Positions 54,726-64,000 of a stretch of 64,000 nucleotides of DNA are shown piece after piece (within the stretch, counting starts at the first letter, position 1; the number at the start of each line of letters is the position of its first letter). The position numbers and the translations under genes are program-made. The notes under the pieces are model-generated. The model was not told the origin of the DNA. It did not search any database and was given only the letters and a program-made list of their open reading frames with translations. The stretch is taken from the NCBI GenBank assembly GCA_932521035.1, contig OW051492.1, positions 2,852,001-2,916,000 of the forward strand, in the 5' to 3' direction. The DNA comes from Oscheius dolichura. Taxonomy: Eukaryota > Nematoda > Chromadorea > Rhabditida > Rhabditidae.

Positions 54726-55391
54726 TTGCTAGTCAGAATGAAATCTCCTGGTGATAGCCATTCTCTCCTTTCACCGTCGTCGAGAATGGTTCGACAAAGG
54801 ATTGTTTTCACCGGGATGCTTCTAATCGCATTCGCCGAGCTCTTTGTGACTGTCTACTTTCAGTTTTTGTTGGAGAACGTTTGGGGGTTTGCTCATTGGA
54901 GAGGCTCGCTAAAACAGAGGCGCTTTCAAAAGGAGGATATAGCGGGCACCTCTTGTTTTCGTATTTAGTCCTATCTGTTTAGATCCGTCCGTTTGGAACG
55001 GAGCCGATGTATTTCCCATTTGTCGTCCTCCTACGGATGGCCTGTCTATTGGTCAACGTATGGGCCCTCGTCTATGGGTAGAAGCTCTTCTCACTCTACT
55101 AACCAGTCTCTTTCCAGAGAAGCCAGCTGGCCGTGCTTGTCTTCTCCTCCTGGGCCGCCGTGATGGTACCTTCTACGAGACCATGAAGTAGGAATGGATA
55201 AAGAGACATATCAATTAGTCATGCCGACGGCCAACGCGACCGTACTCATGTATTTCTTGCTGAGATCTTTGAGTCAGTTTATCAATAGATTACGGTATTC
55301 GAGAGTTTGCAGGGCTTTTGGAAATACCGATCCCCTCGAGGACGCTGTTCAGGTCTTTATCGCTGTCTTTGTCGCTTCTTCTGGCGGATAG
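54726..55391 (+). CDS. Putative multi-pass membrane protein, model uncertain
   Basis: The first segment from Met 54741 (MKSPGDSH...) has a hydrophobic span (IVFTGMLLIAFAELFVTVYF). A second segment (about 54982-55081, FPFVVLLRMACLLVNVWALV) and a third (about 55119-55167, SQLAVLVFSSWAAVM) follow splice-like sites. A last one from about 55219 has VLMYFLLRSLSQFI and a hydrophilic end. The junction near 55168 is not in phase in my reading, so either an exon boundary is wrong or the gene is damaged. The pattern suggests a small four-span protein; no family recognised. Confidence 0.45.
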
Positions 55392-55529
55392 ATGTCCGGC
55401 AGCTGGCTTCAACTCCGGCTAATGGTCAAAAATAAACAGAAATCTACAAATAAACCGTTTAAAAATAAACAAAAAATGGGCTACAATTTTATATGTTCCA
55501 TTTATGGTGGGTTATTGGGAGAGATACGA

Positions 55530-56640
55530 TTATTGAGAACTGCTAACAACAATGGAAACGGTCTCTTGCCCCCTTATCCAAATTAATGACTTCACAAAAG
55601 TCCTATAAGGGGCGACAAAGTACAGAGAACAAACTGGAGCAAGAACGGGGATAAAGCCGCAGAAAAAGAACAATTTGAACTCGTTAAATGCCTTGTCCAG
55701 ATAAGCACTCAAATAGAAATTATGGGTTAGGTTTGATACCCCACTGACGACATACAAAAGAGGGAGTATGGCTTGGAAGGACAGGGCTCGTAGAAGCGAG
55801 CAGTGCATCTTTTTGCTCTGCTCGCTGATGACGTTCTGCTTCTCGAGGAAGGCCAAAATCCTCCATCGGATGAAGAAAACAATTGCTGTGATGGGAAAAG
55901 CAGAGATCAACATCCAATAAGTGGGAACGGAGCCACGGAGGTCTACAAAGACTAGGGGAACGCCGAAAGTTGCCATTGAAGAATTGGCTTCTTCTGGATG
56001 GAGCATCAGGACCGTTTCTCTGAAGTCTTCGGCTGTATTGTCGAGTATCAAAGGGATCTGGAAATTCTTTACTTATAAGATGCTTTCTGTTGAGTCAATT
56101 TGGGTCCTCACTATCTCGTTGGAGCGTAGGAAAGCTTTCCCTAGAGAAAGTTAGCGTCTTACCGAACAAACAACAAAAAACACGACGTTAGGGCTGGTCA
56201 GCAGGCTTATCAGGGCGATGATCTGTTTCTTTGAAGGGGAATCATAGTAGAGGATGTACCAGCGGTAGATAAACGAAGCCAGCTGGGCTGTGGGCAAGTT
56301 CCCATAGAAAATAATGATTATGGAGTATCTGCAAGAATTTAGGAGGTAAAAAGGTAAGATGGTACCCCGAAATACAGCTCCGAAAGCCGGTATATTTACA
56401 GAATCCATAGCAGATGTAGTAGCCACCGTCTAGATAGTGGATGAGCCGTGGTTCGACGTAGAGGGAGAATAGACAAGTCAACAAGTCGGAGATGGCGCCG
56501 TTCAGAAGAAGGAAGCTGTATCGAGCTATATTGTCAGGCGACCTCCGGAGAATACAGAAAATGAGCAGACAGTTGAGGAAGACTCCAAGATATTGCCGGA
56601 CAGGTTCGAATATCCTGTAGAACTCGAGAAATCCAGCCAT
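55530..56640 (-). CDS. srd-like seven-transmembrane chemoreceptor 4 (322 aa)
   Basis: Exons 56366-56640, 56163-56328 and 55530-56057 (275, 166 and 528 nt) keep the paralog structure. ATG 56640 was chosen over an upstream TTG. Signatures: VFLNCLLIFCILRRSPDNIA, SDLLTCLFSLYVEPRLIHYL, FIPVLAPVCSLYFVAPYRTF. The end differs from the others (VSIVVSSSQ). Intact; same strand as receptor 3, forming a second local pair separated by the 54.7-kb gene on the other strand. Confidence 0.88.
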
Positions 56641-56649
56641 TGTAATGAG

Positions 56650-56925
56650 CAAAAGAGTAATTTGCGGATAATGTCAAGGGAGTTTTACCGGAACGAAACT
56701 GATTAAACGTTTACCATATTCCCATTCTACGGGGAAAAGCAAGGAAAAAGAGGAGCAATTGTGGGAATAACATTTACTCTGGCAAAGACCCCCACTACCT
56801 CGAATCGCCTACCCTCTCCCAGACAACAGTTCAAATATTAAAAAAAGGAGTTTATTGTTCCATAAAATAGTTCCAAAAAAATGTGATAAGGACAATAGGA
56901 GTCATGAGATCATAAAGAATTCGAT
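56650..56925. other. Intergenic
   Basis: 3' flank of the histone gene and 5' flank of receptor 4. Confidence 0.4.
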
Positions 56926-56928
56926 TAA

Positions 56929-58870
<1,942 letters not shown>

Positions 58871-58872
58871 CA

Positions 58873-59613
58873 ATGAACAGAAGGTTTAAAGCGGTCCGAG
58901 GATGTGAGTCTCCTAATGGACTCCTTATTTGTCAACATATTTGGGTAGAAAAACCAGATCCGGATGGAAAAGTATAAGGACTATTTATCGGAAAATGAAT
59001 GGACATCGGGAAATGGATCCAACAGAATCAGGCCTGTCAAATGAGACTAAACTACCGGTAGGCGACATTTCTTTACCTAGATTTTCAATTTTACAGAGTT
59101 CACGAGATTATGTACCATTTATTGATGGGAAGAGCTCCTGTATTCTTTGTCTGTACACGATCGAGGCTAGTGTGGATTACTTTGACAAATCCACAGGACT
59201 TCACTCGTACTGGAGAGCTTGTATCAGTCAAAATCAGGTGGATATTGGCCGACGGCTTACGACAACTGATAAAAAGGGTAGAAGGAAGACAACAAGTCAT
59301 GAATACAGACAACCAATCCAGGCGGAGGTAAGACATTTCTATTCTTGCGAAATATGGCGAAAATTTAGAACAATACAGAGAAACAATGGTACCAACCTGT
59401 CCCATCCTGGGGGGACAACGGCTATAATCATGTCGTATATATGCTGAAGAAGCTGAGAACGATCCTGATGGTACCTATTATGTGGAGTATTTGGTGGTTG
59501 AAGGCCAGGAGTTGGCCCTACATGCTGTGAAATATCTGGTCGAAAATGTAAGACGTTATTCTTTATATTTGAAACTATTGTATTTATAGATTGAGCGAGG
59601 AGGAGAAGAAAGC
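58873..59613 (+). CDS. Unknown protein, member 1 of a local family
   Basis: Exons 58873-58971, 59097-59327 and 59369-59443 join in phase and are supported by a second copy at the window end. Both have RDY(V/A)PF near the start of an exon and GYNH(V/M)xYxLKKL in the next. After 59443 the model is less clear: a short intron may lead to ELALHAVKYLVEN (about 59482-59550) and then a stop near 59613, while other frames downstream (to about 59860, for example EKARIHIDFILDFYFQPFGK) are also protein-like. No signal peptide or known domain. Possibly cytosolic; function unknown. Confidence 0.5.
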
Positions 59614-59619
59614 CCACCG

Positions 59620-60070
59620 TGAAAATGAATTTAATTTGGATCGGGTATGGTTACACCAGAAGAAAATAGAGTAGGCTCTACAAGTGATCATTTTCTTACC
59701 TTGAAACCTCTAGATTAACATGGAATAACGGAGAGAAAGCCCGGATTCATATCGACTTTATACTAGACTTTTATTTTCAACCATTTGGTAAAATAGTCGA
59801 TGGGTTAATGGATAGACCGCCGGATTTTCGAATATAATCAAAAAGACGAGCCAAAAAGGAAAGTCCTGGTATTGGATATCCCGAAACAAGGTTGTACTTT
59901 GATAAATTCATACCATTTTTTAATTTTAGGTATGCTGAGTAAGCCATCCCCACTTCCCGGCCTTCAAAAATGAACGGGCACAAAGTACAGAAGCGTTTTA
60001 TTGCAGTGAATGAGTATCATGGTGAGAATCTTCAAGTAAAGCTTTTCTTATTCTTCTTTTCTTGTCCTGC
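59620..60070 (+). other. Probable further exons of the 58873 gene
   Basis: Protein-like frames flanked by splice-like sites (for example LSEEEKKAHRENEFNLDR before GTATGG at about 59645), but I could not join them in one frame. Confidence 0.35.
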
Positions 60071-60078
60071 TTCGACTT

Positions 60079-61469
60079 TTAGCTGCTAAAAATACATTCA
60101 ACTCTTTAATTTGAGAATAGTCCTACCTGGAGTCCTCCTGGTCGTTGCTCTGGTTGTCCTTTTTACCGGTTCGGGCGTAGGATCCCTCCAGGACAACTTC
60201 CCCAGCGGAGATAGCTCTTCCAGAAGGAGTTTTTCTCTTTTCGGCTTGCTTTGAAGCCATCCACTTGGAAAGGAAAGGAATTTCCAATATTTTACCGACG
60301 ACAGAATGACCAGGATCTGAAATAAAATAGCCAAATGAAGGATGAAAACCTACAGTAATGACTAGAAGAACAATTTGAAGTGCTAAAGGTACCCCGAGGA
60401 CAATCTTCCGGTAGAATTGGTTCAAATGGTGACCTAGAGGAGAGATCCAGCCGAAGAGAACCTTCCCAACCAGGTCTAACAGTGGATCGATAGGGTTGAC
60501 GTCGAGGAAAGCCCATCCAACATGGGACTGAAAGGAAGAAAGAGATTCAAAAGGATAATTGGGGATCTACTTCGATAAACCGTTGACAATCGGACTTTTC
60601 TGAAGAGACCGTCAAAAGACTTGAGAGGAAATCGGACATTTTGAACTCTTCGCCGTGGAGACATGGATCTTTACGGGTTGAGGTAGCAAGGCGAGAGGCT
60701 ACGGCTTCCTGAAATGGCATTTTGAGTGAAAGCAGATGTTAGGGGGATCTTTTTACCCTCTTACCTTATAGAATTTGTAATAGGAAACTGCATAGCAGGC
60801 AAGGAAGAAAGTAGGAATGAAATATTTCAAATAGGCGAACCTAAACCAAAGCTTACAACTTCAAAATCACGAATAGACCTACTTTTTGCTTCTGGTTCTT
60901 TTCACCGGTAGTTTAGCATTCAAAATCCTGTAGATAAAGTACAAATTGAGGAAAAAGGAGATCAGAAAAAGGTAATTTATTCCATAGTTGTGGAAAATTC
61001 CGTCTGGGGTCTGAAATATACCTTCAAATGAAAAAAAAAGCCGGGAGAAAAGGTACCTGGATAATGGTAGGCAGTAAGAGGTCGACTAATTCCTTATTTA
61101 GTACAGATTCTTCAGAAAGGTAGAGCCTGAAAAGTTCAAAATCCATAAAAATTCAGAATATAACCAACTTTACTAGATTATCCCTTTCTGCACACGTTCC
61201 AGCAGCTGGACAGCGTTTAGTTTCTACATTTTCCAACACAGAAAGTAGAGATTTTTGAGAATCAGAGTTTAAAATAGAATTAACTCGAAGATTTTGCTCT
61301 GGCGAATGGGAAAATCTGAAAACGGAAGAAGAAAAATGGAAAGGGAATGAAACTCAGCATACCTAAGACATAGACCATTCAAACTGGAGTAAAAATCTTC
61401 TTTATCAGATAAAACGGAGCTCAAATAGCTGCGAAATGACAACTGGTTCAAATCGGAGGAGGTTGACAT
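60079..61469 (-). CDS. CLCC1/MCLC-like ER membrane protein
   Basis: A multi-exon gene, ATG 61469 (MSTSSDLNQL) to the stop at 60079. The N-terminal part is soluble and Ser-rich with a conserved-looking CPAAGTC. Two spans follow (NYLFLISFFLNLYFIYRIL and YLKYFIPTFFLACYAVSYYK), then a loop with DPCLHGEEF and CQRFIESHVGWAFLDVNPID, a further span (LGVPLALQIVLLVITV) and a hydrophilic charged tail. This order and the loop pattern match the chloride-channel CLIC-like (CLCC1) family of the ER (from memory). Most junctions are in phase; the one between about 61172 and 61132 is not resolved. No predicted signal peptide was seen, unlike many relatives, so an upstream exon may be missing. Confidence 0.65.
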
Positions 61470-61479
61470 AGAGGAATAG

Positions 61480-62025
61480 TTGAATTTTCAGACCTAGGGG
61501 GCGATAGAGGCGCAAATAGGAAGCGCAAACAACCGCGCAATCTTTTCGAAACGTTGTTGTTGTAACTCGGGGCAGATAAATTGGTGAGCCGGTAAGGGGA
61601 GGAGTGGAGGACGAACGAAAGGGCAGCAGCACGTGGAGTGCATACGCAAGAGAGCCAAACGACTGGGTGGCGTAACAATTGGCAACTGGGCAGATGGTCC
61701 GGAGTGGGGAGTGCTGATATTTGGCGTCCTTTATCAAACAAAGAACAGAAGGAGGGCATTACAGTTACTCCCTCCTATTTCTTCTTAATTATTGAAATAT
61801 GAGGAGCGAGATTCCGTTTAGATGTCTTTTATCGTCAATCTTACGAAAGAAAGGTCTTCCTACTGCCGGAAAAATCAGCTGAGCGGGTGGTGGCGTCTAT
61901 TGATTGTGGGCGCCGTTCTGCTGAATTTACGTGTAAAAAACCCCTTTCCTCCCTGGTAGTTTGCCATTTTCCAGATTTATTTATTTTTCACATATAAGCT
62001 GTATTCTTGACTCTCATAAAGCAAA
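61480..62025. other. Intergenic
   Basis: Upstream of the CLCC1-like gene; no supported gene. Confidence 0.4.
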
Positions 62026-62029
62026 ATAT

Positions 62030-63047
62030 TTATTTACAATAATGGGGAAGAGCAGTTAGTAGCGTCTTTAGAAGTGATGTGTACAGGGATATTCCATCAG
62101 GGTCTTCTTGCAAACGAAAAGCTCCGTAGTGGTCATGTTGGTAACATACGTAGTCGACAAACTCAAATTTCTTTGCAGTAGGAATTGTTCCTGGAGGGCA
62201 CGCGTCCAAGAGATCTCTGGACCAACAGCGAACCTCATGGGAGGCGGCATGTGGAGGCAGCATTACCCGCTTTTTGATAGGAGATACGGTGTTCACGGCT
62301 TAAATAAATAGTTAGAATTTAATATTACAGTAGGCACCTTGATCTCCTCGTCTCACTCCAGGAACATAGCTTACCTGACTCTCAATGAGGTTAAGATTTT
62401 TTCCTCTTAAAATGCGCACCATTCCTAAATTACGAATCTGATTATATTTTTTTTCTCACTAGTATCCGCCCATCCTCTGCCCCAGCTATTTTTGATCAAC
62501 CAGAACTCTTTTTTCTTCTGTGAGTCGTATCCCCATCCCACGATATTAACAAAGTGGTTGGCCTTCTCCGTCTTCATCTCTTTTTTCTAAATTTGTTTTT
62601 TCTTTCTTTTCAAAATATATTGAAAATTACATCAAATAGTATTGGGCTACTCTTCGCCTTCAGAGCCTTGAATAACGGACCAGCTCTATACTTGGCTGTC
62701 ACTGTTCCACCGCTTTTTAGCTGATTCTGGATAGCTTCCACAGATGTTGTTTCTAGTTTATATGGCAGAACATAGCATTCTTCAGCTGAACTTTTTGATT
62801 ACATAGTAACATCAAAACGGACTTTACCTTTAGCAACAATAGTCTTTGCGCTTCCATCGTCGCAAGTTCCAGAACAATTGGCACGAGTTATCGTGAATAA
62901 CTCATCTTTACCTTGTGGGCAGATATTTCTTGGCTCCGGTTTGTCTCCTTTACAAGGTGGTAGGGGATATTTCTAAATTTTTATCGTTTGGTTTACTTTA
63001 ATTCAATTTTCCTACCACACATCCGTCGGGATGCCAGACAGTTTGAG
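62030..63047 (-). pseudogene. Cathepsin-B-like cysteine protease, 5' part missing, with C-terminal extension
   Basis: Exons read on the minus strand from 63047: QTVWHPDGC, YPLPPCKGDKPEPRN (like the occluding-loop region of cathepsin B), SAEECYVLPYKLETTS, the His segment NHFVNIVGWGYD, the Asn segment WLIKNSWGRGW, and MVRILRGKNLNLIES. The last exon adds about 85 residues beyond the normal end (MLPPHAASHEVRCWSRDLLD and following). The propeptide, signal peptide and the active-site Cys exon (CGSCW) are absent; upstream of 63047 lies a palindromic element. The protease is therefore truncated, or its 5' exons lie outside the window. Several junctions are in phase. Confidence 0.6.
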
Positions 63048-63106
63048 CTAAAACTGATTTGTCAGTTGGTCACATTGTGTTTTCCGAAATGTAGGCGATC
63101 ACTCTG

Positions 63107-63345
63107 CAATTCCCGAAACGCTAGCATATAGTTTTTTTTCCGAAAAATAGGGATACCGTAGTTTCTTTCCCCTCGAGACCAATCGAGCCGCATGCGGGCA
63201 CAATTTTTGAAACCACCTTTTTTCGAGTCAAATTTTGGTGGTTTGAAAAATTGCACCCGCATGCGGCTCGAGTGGTCTCGAGGGGAAACAAACTACGGTA
63301 TCCCTATTTTTCGGAAAAAAAAAACTATAACGCGTTTCCCGAAAT
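63107..63345. repeat. Large palindrome (foldback element)
   Basis: Two arms of about 100 bp are near-perfect inverse copies around a centre near 63225. The left arm contains CCGTAGTTTCTTTCCCCTCG and GCCGCATGCGGGC; the right contains the inverse (CGAGGGGAAACAAACTACGG). Flanking words TTCCCGAAACG / CGTTTCCCGAA extend it outward. No coding capacity; the two long open frames here are artefacts of the palindrome. Confidence 0.9.
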
Positions 63346-63349
63346 GGGG

Positions 63350-63675
63350 ACGGCCGTTTTGCAAACCGGATACTTTGTTGACTTTTTACTGAAAATAGGT
63401 GTCCAAACGATCTTCCTGCTTCCTATAGCCTTCTGATGTGATACTATTTGAAAAAATAGTGGGTGTATATGAAAATTCAGTATAAAATTGAATAAATCAA
63501 AAAATCAGTATCGCCTTCAGCGGTTAGCATTTCGGAAAAGGCAGTGTGTCCACACTGCATCCTAATTTTTAACATTTCGTGTTTGGGGAACAAAACGTCC
63601 CGTTCTGCACTATGGGGCAGTCCCCAATATTCTACAGCGGTGATTAAATTTTCGTTTCTTTCAGGTTATCTCTTC
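63350..63675. other. Intergenic
   Basis: No supported gene. The right end (TTTCTTTCAG at about 63655-63664) is a splice-acceptor or trans-splice site before the next gene. Confidence 0.4.
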
Positions 63676-63678
63676 GTT

Positions 63679-64000
63679 ATGAATATTCAAACAAAACGAG
63701 ACTATGCACCTTTTACTAGTGAAAAAATACGCTGCCATATGAGGCTTTCCTTGTTTGATAAAGTATTGTCGTATAGTAATGACGTGGCACAACGGACCGC
63801 GTCCTGGGCACCGTCGAATACTGACAATGAGGTGGAGGTTGAAGAGACATTTAAGGTGATTTGTGTTAATGAACGTTGGCCAAAAAAATGATAATTAAGG
63901 AGGAAACGAAAAAATGGGACGAGCTAGCTCCTATTATTGGTGAATTAGGATATAATCACATGGCCTATTTACTGAAGAAGTTGAAAGTGTTGTTAAAAGA
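63679..64000 (+). CDS. Unknown protein, member 2 of the local family (partial)
   Basis: Exon 63679-63855 begins MNIQTKRDYAPFTSEK, and exon 63900-64000 runs off the window (EETKKWDELAPIIG, GYNHMAYLLKKL). The 44-bp intron is GT-AG and in phase. It resembles the gene at 58873 in exon layout and in the motifs RDYxPF and GYNHxxYxLKKL. Function unknown. Confidence 0.6.

Noticed and set aside
63062-63392. Two opposite-strand open frames with nearly the same N-terminal peptide (FFKPPKF.. / FLKPPFF..)
   Set aside because: They arise from the two arms of the palindrome; the similarity is a property of the inverted repeat, not of coding sequence.

Overview
The window is nuclear DNA of a nematode, probably a rhabditid-like chromadorean. 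The best evidence is four SL1 trans-spliced-leader RNA genes, whose 22-nt leader begins GGTTTAATTACCC. Support comes from a cuticle collagen, four nematode-type chemoreceptor genes, the very short (about 40-140 bp) GT-AG introns and a gpb-2 type G-beta gene. I cannot name the species.

Layout. 1-10038 holds two Helitron rolling-circle transposons on the minus strand, joined directly head to tail: copy B is complete (4171-10038) and copy A (up to 4170) runs off the left edge. The pair was inserted into one arm of a second element with long terminal inverted repeats (10039-15163 and beyond). That element carries AT-rich unknown ORFs and an intron-containing trypsin-like protease gene. 16.7-25.3 kb: collagen, two tandem srd-like receptors and a TKL-type kinase with MITEs in its introns. 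26.4-29.1 kb: a small tail-anchored protein, a satellite with telomere-like hexamers and the first SL1 gene. 29.7-39.6 kb: a partial unknown gene, a secreted galectin-like protein, a GNAT-type protein, an ABHD17-like hydrolase and gpb-2. 41-46.2 kb: tRNA-Ala, a GST, a probable solo LTR and a vWA/C-type-lectin gene. 46.9-51.2 kb: an SL1 gene cluster with degenerate units and a second conserved RNA-like block, then tRNA-Leu. 52-57.5 kb: transposon remnants, two more srd-like receptors, an uncertain membrane-protein gene and histone H3.3. 58.9-64 kb: two copies of an unknown gene family, a CLCC1-like ER membrane protein and a 5'-truncated cathepsin-B-like gene next to a large palindrome.

Exon coordinates were worked out by hand from GT/AG sites, reading phase and conserved motifs. 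Most genes marked high confidence have every junction in phase. Host genes mostly act independently. The linked themes are chemosensation (four receptors, gpb-2), innate defence or detoxification (lectin, galectin-like, GST), mobile elements sitting inside introns, and a dispersed SL1 RNA family that would supply trans-splicing.
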